Assembly (NCBI RefSeq): GCF_024204645.1
Contig: NZ_CP100351.1
Span: forward strand, 2,170,001 to 2,234,000
DNA from: Desulfomicrobium sp. ZS1
GTDB lineage: Bacteria > Desulfobacterota > Desulfovibrionia > Desulfovibrionales > Desulfomicrobiaceae
Reading direction: 5' to 3'
Length of the DNA stretch: 64,000 nt
In this document: positions 52,739 to 61,259 of the stretch, piece by piece
Layout of the letters: each line of letters opens with the position of its first letter
How positions within the stretch are numbered: the stretch's first letter is position 1
Notes under the pieces: generated by a model
The model's input: only the letters and a program-made list of their open reading frames with translations
Databases searched by the model: none
What the model was told of the DNA's origin: nothing
Position numbers and translations under genes: made by a program

Positions 52739-53511
52739 CGGTTCTGGGCATCGACATCGGCTCCCGCTCCATTGAAGTGGTGGCCATGCGGCAGGGCAAA
52801 GTGGTGGAAAAGCGTCAGGCTCCCACCACTTTCAACCCCGTGAAACAGGTACTCAGCCTTCTGGACGGCCTGGACGCCAGGCTCGCGGTGGCCACGGGCT
52901 ATGGCCGCAAGCTGGTGCAGGAAATGGAGCTTGGTTTTGAGGTTGAGACCATCACCGAAATAAAGGCCCACGGCCTGGGCGCGCACCATCTTTTCCCGGC
53001 GGGCCGGACCGTGCTCGACATCGGCGGCCAGGACACCAAAGCCCTGTCCCTTTTGCCCAGCGGCCGGGTCGGCAAGTTCGAGATGAACGATCGCTGCGCC
53101 GCAGGCACGGGAAAATTCCTGGAATACACGGCCCAGATTTTCCAGATTCCGGTCCAGGACTTCGGGGCCTACGCCCTTGGCGGCGACAAGCCGCCCATCA
53201 TCAACTCCATGTGCACGGTCTTCGCCGAGACCGAGGCCACATCCCTCATGGCCCAGGGCGTGCGCCCCGAAAACATCGCCCTCGGCCTGCACCTGTCCAT
53301 CGCCCGGCGCACAGCGAACATGCTCGGCCGCGTGGGTCTTGTTCTGCCGCTCATCTTTGTCGGCGGCGTGGCCCACAACCCCTGCATGCGCCGCCTCCTG
53401 GCCGAGCAGACGGGCGCGGTGCCCGGCGAAACATTGTTCATCCCCGACGAACCGGACATGACCGGAGCCCTGGGCGCGGCACTGTGGGCCGAAAGCCTCG
53501 AAAAAAACTGA
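52735..53511 (+). CDS. ATP-dependent activase of the double-cubane reductase (BadF/BcrA/HgdC family)
   Basis: This 258-aa ASKHA-fold ATPase injects low-potential electrons into its partner on ATP hydrolysis. Phosphate-binding motifs are GIDIGSRSIEVV at the N-terminus and VLDIGGQDTKAL near residue 100. The bridging 4Fe-4S cluster of the homodimer is ligated by the cysteines in NDRCAAGTGKFLE and SMCTVFAETEATS. The start overlaps the reductase stop by 4 bases, confirming a two-gene unit like yjiM-yjiL. Length and motifs are normal. Confidence 0.93.
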   Translation: MTVLGIDIGSRSIEVVAMRQGKVVEKRQAPTTFNPVKQVLSLLDGLDARLAVATGYGRKLVQEMELGFEVETITEIKAHGLGAHHLFPAGRTVLDIGGQDTKALSLLPSGRVGKFEMNDRCAAGTGKFLEYTAQIFQIPVQDFGAYALGGDKPPIINSMCTVFAETEATSLMAQGVRPENIALGLHLSIARRTANMLGRVGLVLPLIFVGGVAHNPCMRRLLAEQTGAVPGETLFIPDEPDMTGALGAALWAESLEKN

Positions 53512-54415
53512 CCTGGCAGCTCTTCTCGAAAATACAGGACACCCAGGGCCGAACAACGGCCCCGAATCCATGCTGTTCAAAATTCTCCCGCCGCGACCAC
53601 TTCCTCTTCGAGGACATCAAGTAAAAATATGTTTCTTATTAATCAGATACAAAAAAATTGAGCAATACGGCTAGCTTCAAATCAACAACTCGTCCAATTT
53701 GTTATAAAAATGCAAAAAAGAATAATGCATCGAAAGAACCTATATCCGTCAGGGATCCTAAAGGCGCTTATGCAAATACGTTGGGTAAAGTTTCGTCTCG
53801 CTATATGCCAAAAATGACATGATCAATAATTAAAACGTATTGAGCCAGGCGCAATGAACTAAACCGAGAACAATGTTCACAAAAATTCACAGATTTATTG
53901 CAATTTAAGTGTACAACTACTTATAATTAAAAATGTATTATTATTTATTAAAATCTGTGAAATGAATACGTTTTCCAACAGGAAAATACGGAATTTCCAA
54001 CTTGGAACGAGGGAAATTCAGAACCCCGACCAAATAATCAAGCATTGCCATTATTGATTCCTTCTATACCGAAATACTATCCAAATTCTTCCATTCGAGA
54101 ACATAATAGCCGTTTATTTTCTCAACACATTATATTCACATATTATTTCGCTCTACTTCTCAATTTATCCCCCCCTTTCAGGCCCACAAAAATCACCAAG
54201 TGATGTGTCCAGAACACGCTTGAAAATACCTTCTTAGCAAAATGCAAAACCGTCAGTATTTGGAAAAGTTTTGCCAAGTTTTTTGCGAGAGCATAGATCG
54301 ATACAAATACAAAATTCAACGAATAGATTTTATCTATAGATATCAAAGAGACGCCAAAAAAATTTGAACAGACGGCAAATCCAATGCTGCCAAACCTTAG
54401 CAAGGAGTATCAAGC
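53512..54415. other. 900-bp AT-rich non-coding region upstream of formate dehydrogenase
   Basis: No convincing frame exists here. Composition is far more AT-rich than the flanking genes. A near-palindrome TTGGAAAAGTTTTGCCAA lies at 54260-54277, about 140 bases before the fdhA ATG, and could be an operator. The ribosome site AAGGAG is at about 54401. The length allows for a small RNA or an extended regulatory region, but I see no definite structure. Confidence 0.45.
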
Positions 54416-57400
54416 ATGAAACTGAGGAGAAGAGAGTTTGTCAAACTCACCGCCGCTGCAACTGCGGTCACAGCCTTCGGTGGACTGGGCTTTGATCTGG
54501 CCCCGACCAAGGCTCATGCGCAGCTGTTGAGCCTGCGCAAGGGTAAGGAAACAACCTCGGTCTGCTGCTATTGCGCCGTCGGATGCGGCCTGATCGTGAC
54601 CACGGACGAAAAGACGGGCCGAACCATCAATATCGAGGGCAACCCCGAACATCCCATCAACGAAGGCGCACTGTGCGCCAAGGGGGCGAGTCTCTTCCAG
54701 TTGGGCGAAAACGAAAAGCGAGTGACCGCCCCCCAGTACCGGGCTCCGGGCAGCGATAAATGGGAGGAAAAGAGCTGGGAGTGGATGATCGAGGAGATCG
54801 CCAAGCGCATCAAGAAAGTCCGTGACACGACCTTTGCCGAAAAAAATTCCAAAGGACAGGTCGTCAACAGGGTCGAGGGACTCGCGTCCGTAGGTTCGGC
54901 GGCTTTGGACAGCGAGGAATGCTGGGTCTACCAGGCCTTCCTGCGTTCACTGGGGTTGACCTACATCGAGCACCAGGCCCGCATCTGCCACAGTTCCACA
55001 GTTCCGGCCTTGGCAGAGAGCTTTGGCCGCGGCGCCATGACCAACCATATCATCGACATCAAAAACAGCGACTGCGTCATCATCATGGGCGGCAACCACG
55101 CCGAGACCCATCCCATCTGCTTCAAGTGGGTGACCAGGGCCCAGGAAAAAGGGGCCAAGCTGATCCATGTCGATCCGCGCTACACCCGCACCTCCGCCAA
55201 AGCCGACCTGTACGCGCCCTTGCGTTCCGGCACGGACATCGCCTTTCTCGGCGGCATGATCAAGTATATATTGGATAATGACCTGATTTTTAAAGATTAT
55301 GTACTCAATTACACCAACGCGTCCTTTATTGTCGGTCCGGACTTTGGATTTAATGACGGCCTCTTTACCGGCTTCGACGAAGCGGCCCGCAAGTACGACA
55401 AGAAGAAATGGGCTTTCGCCATGGACGAAAACGGCGTGCCCAAACGCGACATGACGCTGAAAGACCCTCGCTGCGTCTACCAGCTGCTCAAGGCGCATTA
55501 CGCCCGCTATGACACCAAAACCGTATCCTCGGTTACGGGCACTCCCGAAGACAAGCTGCTCGAAGTCTACAAAACCTTCACAGAAACGTCGGCTCCCGAA
55601 AAATCCGGCACCATCCTCTACGCCATGGGCTGGACCCAACACACCGTGGGCGTGCAGAACATCCGCACCATGGCCATGATCCAGCTCCTACTCGGCAACA
55701 TCGGCATGGCCGGCGGCGGGGTCAACGCCATGCGCGGCGAAGGCAATGTGCAGGGATCCACGGACCATGCCCTCCTGTATCACATCATCCCCGGCTACAT
55801 GGCGACTCCGAATGCCGCGTTGCAGACCTACGAAGAATACATCAAGGCCAACACCCCGGTCAGCAAGGACCCCAAAAGCGTCAACTGGTGGCAGCACAAA
55901 CCCAAATACTTCGCAAGTCTCTTGAAGGCCATGTACAAGGATGCCGATCTGAACACGGCATATTCCTGGATGCCCAAGCTCGATGTGGGCCAGAACGCTT
56001 CCTGGCTGATCCTCTTCGACCAAATGCTTAAAGGCCAATTCAAGGGCTTCTTCGCCTGGGGCATGAATCCCGCTGCCAGCGGCGCGAACAGCCACAAAAC
56101 CCGCGAAGCCCTGTCCAAGCTCGACTGGATGGTCAACGTCAACATCTACGAAAACGAGACCGGCGCCTTCTGGAAAGGACCGGACATGAATCCCAAAGAC
56201 ATCAAGACCGAAGTCTTTTTCCTGCCCTGCGCCGTATCCTATGAAAAACAGGGTTCGATCACCAACACCGGCCGCTGGATGCAGTGGCGTTATGCCGGCC
56301 CCAAGCCCATGGGCAAATGCAAGCCGGACGGCGATATGATCTATGAACTGGCGCTCAAGCTGCAAGAGCTTTACAAAAAGGACAAGGGCGCTTTTCCCGG
56401 ACCCATACTCGGGCTCAACACCTCCGATTGGGGCGACGGACACGAATTCGACCCGCACAAGGTAGCCAGGCTCATCAACGGCTATTATTTGAAGGACACC
56501 GTGGTCAAAGCCGCCGACGGCACCGAGACCCTCATGAAGGCGGGCAGCCAGGTAAACGGCTTCCCCAACCTGAAAGATGACGGTTCCACCTGTTGCGGCA
56601 ACTGGGTCTACTGCGGCTCCTACACGGACAAGGGCAACCTGTCCGAACGCAGGGACAAGACCCAGACCCCGGAACAGGCCAAAGTCGGCATGTATCCGAA
56701 CTGGACATGGTCCTGGCCGCTGAACCGTCGCGTGCTCTATAACCGCGCATCAGTGGACCTGAACGGCAAACCCTACCAGCCGGAGAAGCCTGTCCTGGCC
56801 TGGGACGCAGCGAACAAGAAATGGCTCATCGACGTTGTCGACGGCGGCGGAGACGCCGGCGCCAAGCATCCATTCATTATGCAGCAACACGGCATGGGCG
56901 CCCTCTACGGCCCGGGCCTCAACGAAGGCCCATTCCCGGAACATTACGAACCCATGGAATGCCCCATTGCCGAGCATCCCTTCTCCACTCGTCTCAACAA
57001 CCCGGCCGCCCTCATCTTTGCTGGCGAGGAAAAGAAGCGCGCCGTGTGCGACCCTCGCTACCCCTTTGTCTGCACCTCTATCCGCGTCACCGAACACTGG
57101 CAGACAGGGGTCATGACCCGCTGGCAACCATGGCTCATCGAGGCGCAGCCGCAAATGTTCTGCGAAATGAGCGAGGAACTGGCCGAACTCAAAGGCATCA
57201 AAAACGGCGAAAAGGTTATTCTGGAAAACCAGCGTGGAGAACTCTGGGCCATCGCCATGGTCACCAAACGACTCAAGCCCATGAACGTCATGGGCACTCC
57301 AACACATCTGGTGGCCATCCCCTGGCATTATGGCTGGATCTGGCCCAAGGAAGGCGGCGAATCGGCCAATCTGCTGACACCAAGCGTGGGCGATGCGAAC

Positions 57401-57451
57401 ACGGGCATTCCGGAAACCAAGGCCTTTATGGTCAACATCAAGAAAGCATAA
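54416..57451 (+). CDS. fdhA: Periplasmic formate dehydrogenase catalytic subunit (Mo/W-bisPGD, cysteine variant)
   Basis: This 1011-aa enzyme oxidises formate to carbon dioxide. A twin-arginine signal (RRREFVKLTAAATAVTAFGG) directs export of the folded protein. The N-terminal 4Fe-4S site is C50-x2-C53-x3-C57-x29-C87. The metal-ligand position, normally selenocysteine in sulfate reducers, is Cys191 encoded by TGC in RICHSSTVPALAESFGRGA, followed by His192. Pterin-binding motifs include NPAASGANSHKTREAL and the C-terminal molybdopterin domain with TEHWQTGVMTRWQPW. The length matches soluble FdhAB enzymes. The small subunit gene follows after 9 bases. No membrane cytochrome subunit is present, so electrons probably pass to periplasmic cytochrome c3. 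Confidence 0.96.
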   Translation: MKLRRREFVKLTAAATAVTAFGGLGFDLAPTKAHAQLLSLRKGKETTSVCCYCAVGCGLIVTTDEKTGRTINIEGNPEHPINEGALCAKGASLFQLGENEKRVTAPQYRAPGSDKWEEKSWEWMIEEIAKRIKKVRDTTFAEKNSKGQVVNRVEGLASVGSAALDSEECWVYQAFLRSLGLTYIEHQARICHSSTVPALAESFGRGAMTNHIIDIKNSDCVIIMGGNHAETHPICFKWVTRAQEKGAKLIHVDPRYTRTSAKADLYAPLRSGTDIAFLGGMIKYILDNDLIFKDYVLNYTNASFIVGPDFGFNDGLFTGFDEAARKYDKKKWAFAMDENGVPKRDMTLKDPRCVYQLLKAHYARYDTKTVSSVTGTPEDKLLEVYKTFTETSAPEKSGTILYAMGWTQHTVGVQNIRTMAMIQLLLGNIGMAGGGVNAMRGEGNVQGSTDHALLYHIIPGYMATPNAALQTYEEYIKANTPVSKDPKSVNWWQHKPKYFASLLKAMYKDADLNTAYSWMPKLDVGQNASWLILFDQMLKGQFKGFFAWGMNPAASGANSHKTREALSKLDWMVNVNIYENETGAFWKGPDMNPKDIKTEVFFLPCAVSYEKQGSITNTGRWMQWRYAGPKPMGKCKPDGDMIYELALKLQELYKKDKGAFPGPILGLNTSDWGDGHEFDPHKVARLINGYYLKDTVVKAADGTETLMKAGSQVNGFPNLKDDGSTCCGNWVYCGSYTDKGNLSERRDKTQTPEQAKVGMYPNWTWSWPLNRRVLYNRASVDLNGKPYQPEKPVLAWDAANKKWLIDVVDGGGDAGAKHPFIMQQHGMGALYGPGLNEGPFPEHYEPMECPIAEHPFSTRLNNPAALIFAGEEKKRAVCDPRYPFVCTSIRVTEHWQTGVMTRWQPWLIEAQPQMFCEMSEELAELKGIKNGEKVILENQRGELWAIAMVTKRLKPMNVMGTPTHLVAIPWHYGWIWPKEGGESANLLTPSVGDANTGIPETKAFMVNIKKA

Positions 57452-57460
57452 GGAGCCGAC

Positions 57461-58195
57461 ATGTCAGGAAAATCATTCTTTATTGATCTGACCAAATGCA
57501 CGGCCTGCAGAGGTTGTCAGGTGGCCTGCAAACAATGGAACAAGCTCCCAGCCGAGCAGACCAGAAATCATGGCTCCCACCAGAATCCCATGGATGTCTC
57601 GGCCATCACCTATAAAACCGTGCACATGAAGGAAGTTGCCGACGACCAGGGCTTCATGGCCGCTTGGCTCTTCTTCCCGGAACAGTGCAGACATTGCACG
57701 GAACCTCCCTGTAAAATGACTGCCGACGCCTATGACGATCAGGCCATTCTGCAGGATGAGGCAACAGGAGCCATCACCTTCACCGAGCGCACCAAAGACT
57801 TGCCGGATTTCGATGAAATCCGCGAAGCCTGTCCTTACAACATCCCGCGTCAGGACGCGGCGACAAGGGTCATGACCAAGTGCACCATGTGTTTGGACCG
57901 GGTCCAAAACGGACTTGTGCCCGCCTGCGTGCAGGCATGTCCCACCGGAACCATGAACTTTGGGGATCGAGAAGAGATGCTGGCGCTAGCCCAGAAGCGT
58001 CTGATCGAGGTGCAGAAGAAATACCCCGAAGCGGTGTTGGGCGACGCCGATTCGACCCGGGTCATCTACCTGTACCAGATGCCTCCCAAGTCGTACCACG
58101 ACTTCGCGGTGGCATCGGCCACGCTGCCCGGCCTCATGAACCGCAAGGCCATGTTTGCCAAACTCTTCGGCTCGACCTCCAGAAACAAGGCCTAG
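57461..58195 (+). CDS. fdhB: Formate dehydrogenase iron-sulfur subunit
   Basis: This 244-aa partner of FdhA has four 4Fe-4S clusters. The cysteine groups are CTACRGCQVAC, CRHCTEPPC, CPYNIP with CTMCLDRV, and CVQACPTGTM. It has no signal peptide of its own and is expected to be exported with FdhA by the Tat system. There is no C-terminal membrane helix, unlike FdnH, which supports a soluble periplasmic dimer. A strong terminator follows 24 bases after the stop. Confidence 0.95.
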   Translation: MSGKSFFIDLTKCTACRGCQVACKQWNKLPAEQTRNHGSHQNPMDVSAITYKTVHMKEVADDQGFMAAWLFFPEQCRHCTEPPCKMTADAYDDQAILQDEATGAITFTERTKDLPDFDEIREACPYNIPRQDAATRVMTKCTMCLDRVQNGLVPACVQACPTGTMNFGDREEMLALAQKRLIEVQKKYPEAVLGDADSTRVIYLYQMPPKSYHDFAVASATLPGLMNRKAMFAKLFGSTSRNKA

Positions 58196-58219
58196 TGCAA
58201 AAGGCCCTCCTCCATCGGC

Positions 58220-58248
58220 GGCCGGGAAGGAAACTTCCCGGCCTTTTT
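58220..58248 (+). terminator. Rho-independent terminator after fdhAB
   Basis: GGCCGGGAAG and CTTCCCGGCC form a perfect 10-base stem with a four-base loop, followed by TTTTT. Confidence 0.93.
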
Positions 58249-58383
58249 GCTTGCGATAGATGCACACCCAACCAGCGCAGAACGATCAAATATTTCGATT
58301 GAGGCCAAGTGGAAGCATCACATTTATCGTTTTGACATGACTGCTGAAATGCGTTCACAGACTGTATGCAGGATCACGCAGTC

Positions 58384-59175
58384 ATGAAAGTCGAACACAT
58401 TCTCGAACAAGGTTCCGGCGCTCGGAACGAAGACTATCTGATCATGGACCATAACATCTTCGGCGTCTTCGACGGCGCGACCAGCCTAACCGACGTCTGT
58501 TACGAAGAAGGCAAAAGCGGCGGCTGCATGGCTTCCTCCATCGCGGGCCAGGTTTTCTTGCGCAACCACCACCCCCTCGTCAGGTTGGGAACCGAGGCCA
58601 ATGACTCGATCCGAACCCGCATGGAGCATTGTCGGATCAACCTTTCCCAACGCTGCGGTCTGTGGAGCACCAGCGCCGCAGTGGTCAGGCTCAAGGACGA
58701 CGAAATCGAATGGTTCCAGACCGGGGATGCGCAGGTCGTCTTCATCGACAGAGACTGCGGCTACAAGGTCGCGGCCAGACGCGAGGACCACGACTACCCC
58801 ACCTTGAACATGATCAGAGAAAAGGGCCGTTTCCATCCCGAAGTGCAGAGGATGGTCGAGACGGTACGGCAGGGGATGAACCGCAATTATGGCGTGCTCA
58901 ATGGAGAACCTGAAGCTGAAGATTTTTTCCGGACCGGCGTTGAGCCGTGCAGAAACATAAAGACCGTACTGCTGTTCACCGACGGTCTGGATGTCCCGTG
59001 CCCAGATCCGAAAAAATACAAGGATTTTTCATGCCTTGTGAACCTGGCCTGCGAACGGGGGCTTGACGGTCTGCGCGATCATGTCCGCAGTCAGGAGGCC
59101 GCCGACCCTGACATGAAACGGTATCCGCGCTTCAAAAAACACGACGACATCGCAGCCATCGCCATACATTTCTAA
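58384..59175 (+). CDS. PP2C-type serine/threonine phosphatase
   Basis: This protein of about 263 aa (ATG 58384, AGGA about ten bases upstream; ATG 58366 is an alternative) has a PPM phosphatase fold. Metal-binding aspartates lie in NEDYLIMDHNIFGVFDGATS, then FQTGDAQVVFIDRD, LLFTDGLDVP and KKHDDIAAIAIHF. The domain is somewhat shorter than classical PP2C and lacks sensor or membrane parts. No kinase or anti-sigma partner is adjacent. It is convergent with the histidine kinase gene, with only three bases between stops. A role in protein dephosphorylation is likely; the target is unknown. Confidence 0.85.
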   Translation: MKVEHILEQGSGARNEDYLIMDHNIFGVFDGATSLTDVCYEEGKSGGCMASSIAGQVFLRNHHPLVRLGTEANDSIRTRMEHCRINLSQRCGLWSTSAAVVRLKDDEIEWFQTGDAQVVFIDRDCGYKVAARREDHDYPTLNMIREKGRFHPEVQRMVETVRQGMNRNYGVLNGEPEAEDFFRTGVEPCRNIKTVLLFTDGLDVPCPDPKKYKDFSCLVNLACERGLDGLRDHVRSQEAADPDMKRYPRFKKHDDIAAIAIHF

Positions 59176-59178
59176 CAC

Positions 59179-60483
59179 TTACCGACCTTCCAGAGCCTGT
59201 CTGCAAACAACCGCGCGGGAGGACGTGAACGAAACCTTGAAACACGTTCCAGTCTGCTGATCGCTCGTTGAGGAAATATTCCAGCCATTGTGCTCGCAAA
59301 TGCGCTTCACCAGCGACAGCCCGAGCCCCAGACCCTCACCCCTTGCGGCTGACCCGCGCACGAAAGGCTGGAAAATGCGTTCCTGTTCATGGGCGGAAAT
59401 CCCCATGCCCGTGTCCTCAATGCGAAATCCGTCATGTTCCAGGACGAGACGCACCGTGCCCCGGGCCGTATAGTGCAACGCGTTCCGCAGCAGGTTTGCC
59501 ATTACCGTGCGCAGGAAGGTCGGGTTGTGACCGGCCTTGTCCGTCCCCTCGTCGATGAGTTCAAAATCAAGTCCCTTAGCGTGGATCGCCGCTTCCCAGA
59601 GCTCCGCTTGTTCCCGTGCGACATCGGCCAAAGTGACCGTTTCCGCCTCCGTGCCATCGACCGGGCCTGATCGGGCGAGCATGAGAAATGTCCGGACCAG
59701 GTCGTTCATGTCCCGCGCGGCACGAGCGATGCGTTCAATCTGCTCGCGTTGACCGTCATGTAGCTGGTTTTCGAGCAGCAGCTCGCACGATGTCGAGATG
59801 ACCATCAGCGGCGTACGCAGTTCATGACTGACATCGCTGGTGAAGAGGCGCTCGCGTTCGATGGACCGCCGGAGTTGACCGAGGGTGCTGTCGAAGGCGG
59901 CCGCCAGGTGCCCGATCTCGTCATCCGCATAGTCCGGGGCCAGAGGGGCCGTGCGGGTGGCAAGCTGGTCGCGGTGCCGGACTTGTCCGGCGAGCCGGGC
60001 GACAGGCTCCATGACCTGCCTGGCCATGATCACGCCCAGCCCCCAGGCGCAGATGATGGATAACAGAAAACCCGCCAGAACTACCGAGAAGAGGATCTCC
60101 TCCCGGTCTTCGAATTCCTGCTGCTCCTGCAGGAGCACGTATCGAACCCCGTTTATCTCAGTGAGGTAGACGTAGGCCGCCTCGTTCTCATCCTCAATCT
60201 CCGTGAACCCCTCGGAGAAGTCCTTGAAGCGTTCCGGGATCGGGTGCCCGGCGGAGTTCGAGGCGAAGAAACGGGTTCGGGCGTCGAGCTGCGGAGCCCT
60301 GCCCGCCTTGATATCCTCATGGAGCACCAGGCTCAGTTTGCCGTGCAGCTCCTTTGTGATGAGCTGATCTTCGACAAAATGGACGACAGCTACAATTCCG
60401 AGGGAAAAAGAGCCGCTGACGAGCACCGTCATGAGCACGAAGGCGGTGACTATGCGCTGGGAGAAAGGGAGCCTAGAGATCAC
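59179..60483 (-). CDS. Sensor histidine kinase
   Basis: This 434-aa kinase starts at GTG 60483, overlapping the response regulator stop by 11 bases. Two membrane helices (about residues 10-35 and 130-150) bracket a periplasmic sensor of about 95 residues rich in acidic groups (EIEDENEAAYVYLTEI). HAMP follows, then the phosphoacceptor helix DVSHELRTPLMVIS with the histidine, and the ATPase domain (NLLRNALHYTA; IEDTGMGIS; GLGLGLSLVKRIC). It should phosphorylate the OmpR-type regulator encoded just upstream. An acidic periplasmic loop is seen in cation or antimicrobial-peptide sensors such as PhoQ and PmrB. Confidence 0.93.
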   Translation of the reverse strand: MISRLPFSQRIVTAFVLMTVLVSGSFSLGIVAVVHFVEDQLITKELHGKLSLVLHEDIKAGRAPQLDARTRFFASNSAGHPIPERFKDFSEGFTEIEDENEAAYVYLTEINGVRYVLLQEQQEFEDREEILFSVVLAGFLLSIICAWGLGVIMARQVMEPVARLAGQVRHRDQLATRTAPLAPDYADDEIGHLAAAFDSTLGQLRRSIERERLFTSDVSHELRTPLMVISTSCELLLENQLHDGQREQIERIARAARDMNDLVRTFLMLARSGPVDGTEAETVTLADVAREQAELWEAAIHAKGLDFELIDEGTDKAGHNPTFLRTVMANLLRNALHYTARGTVRLVLEHDGFRIEDTGMGISAHEQERIFQPFVRGSAARGEGLGLGLSLVKRICEHNGWNISSTSDQQTGTCFKVSFTSSRAVVCRQALEGR

Positions 60484-61156
60484 CGGTATTCTCCGCCAAA
60501 CAGTATCCGATGCCGTGCACCGTGTGCAGCAGCGGCGAGTCGAAGGACTTGTCCACGACCTGGCGCAACTGATGAATATGGCTGCGCAGGCTGTCGCTAT
60601 CAGGGCAGTTATCCCCCCAAAGCTCCCGCTCCAGTTCCTCGCGACGGACCACGGCGGGACTTTTCTTCATCAGAATCTCCAGGAGCCTCAGCCCGAAGGG
60701 ATGCGGCCTGAGCGTCCGCCCCGCGCGTCGCACCTGGAGGGTCTCCACGTCGAAGGCGAGGTCGCCGACCCGCAACTCATGAACCCTGCTCCCCTTGGTC
60801 CGACGCAGAACGGCCTGGATGCGCGCGTGGAGTTCGGACAGGGCGAACGGCTTGACGAGATAGTCGTCGGCGCCGGTGTTGAACCCCTGGATGCGATCGT
60901 CCAGCGTGTCGCGGGCAGTGAGCATGATGACCGGAATATCGAGCCTGGCGTCCTCGCGCAACCGCGTGCAGATCTGGTAGCCGTCGATGCCGGGCAGCAT
61001 GACGTCCAGCACGATCAGGTCGTAGGCGTGGGTGACGGCCAAATGCAAACCTCCGAGTCCATCCTGTGCGCAATCGACAGTGTAGCCTTTGAGCTGGAGA
61101 TAATCGAACACGTTGGCGAGGATGTCGGGGTTGTCTTCAATGATCAAGATGCGCAT
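60473..61156 (-). CDS. OmpR/PhoB-type response regulator
   Basis: This 227-aa regulator has a receiver domain (acidic EDN, phosphoacceptor aspartate in IVLDVMLPG, threonine in VIMLTARDT, lysine in YLVKPF) and a winged helix at about 130-225 (RPHPFGLRLLEILMKKSPAV; SLRSHIHQLRQVVD; LLHTVHGIGYCL). Its start faces the envelope-modification genes across a 103-bp region with a direct repeat typical of this family's operators. It likely regulates itself and the divergent genes. Confidence 0.95.
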   Translation of the reverse strand: MRILIIEDNPDILANVFDYLQLKGYTVDCAQDGLGGLHLAVTHAYDLIVLDVMLPGIDGYQICTRLREDARLDIPVIMLTARDTLDDRIQGFNTGADDYLVKPFALSELHARIQAVLRRTKGSRVHELRVGDLAFDVETLQVRRAGRTLRPHPFGLRLLEILMKKSPAVVRREELERELWGDNCPDSDSLRSHIHQLRQVVDKSFDSPLLHTVHGIGYCLAENTGDL

Positions 61157-61177
61157 GTGCCGAGCCTATGGTTGACG

Positions 61178-61196
61178 TTTTCACGAATTTTTCACG
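61178..61196. promoter_or_regulatory. Direct repeat operator candidate for the OmpR-type regulator
   Basis: TTTTCACG occurs at 61178-61185 and again at 61189-61196, an 11-base period that puts both halves on one face of the helix. OmpR/PhoB-type regulators usually bind such tandem sites. The pair lies about 22 bases before the regulator start and 64 bases before the divergent gene at 61260. Confidence 0.6.
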
Positions 61197-61259
61197 GTAA
61201 TATGACAATCGGCTCACAACCAGAAGCGTAGCTAGAAGCAACACCATGGAGGAATTCAA

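Noticed and set aside
51461-53511. 2-hydroxyglutaryl-CoA dehydratase pathway
   Set aside because: Only one dehydratase-like subunit is present and no CoA transferase or 2-hydroxyacid dehydrogenase gene is adjacent.
54260-54277. Sigma-54 promoter before fdhA
   Set aside because: The TTGG...TGCC sequence has GG and GC nine bases apart, not the ten required, so I list it only as a near-palindrome.
54986-54988. Selenocysteine codon in the formate dehydrogenase
   Set aside because: The codon at the expected position is TGC, not TGA, so no recoding is needed.
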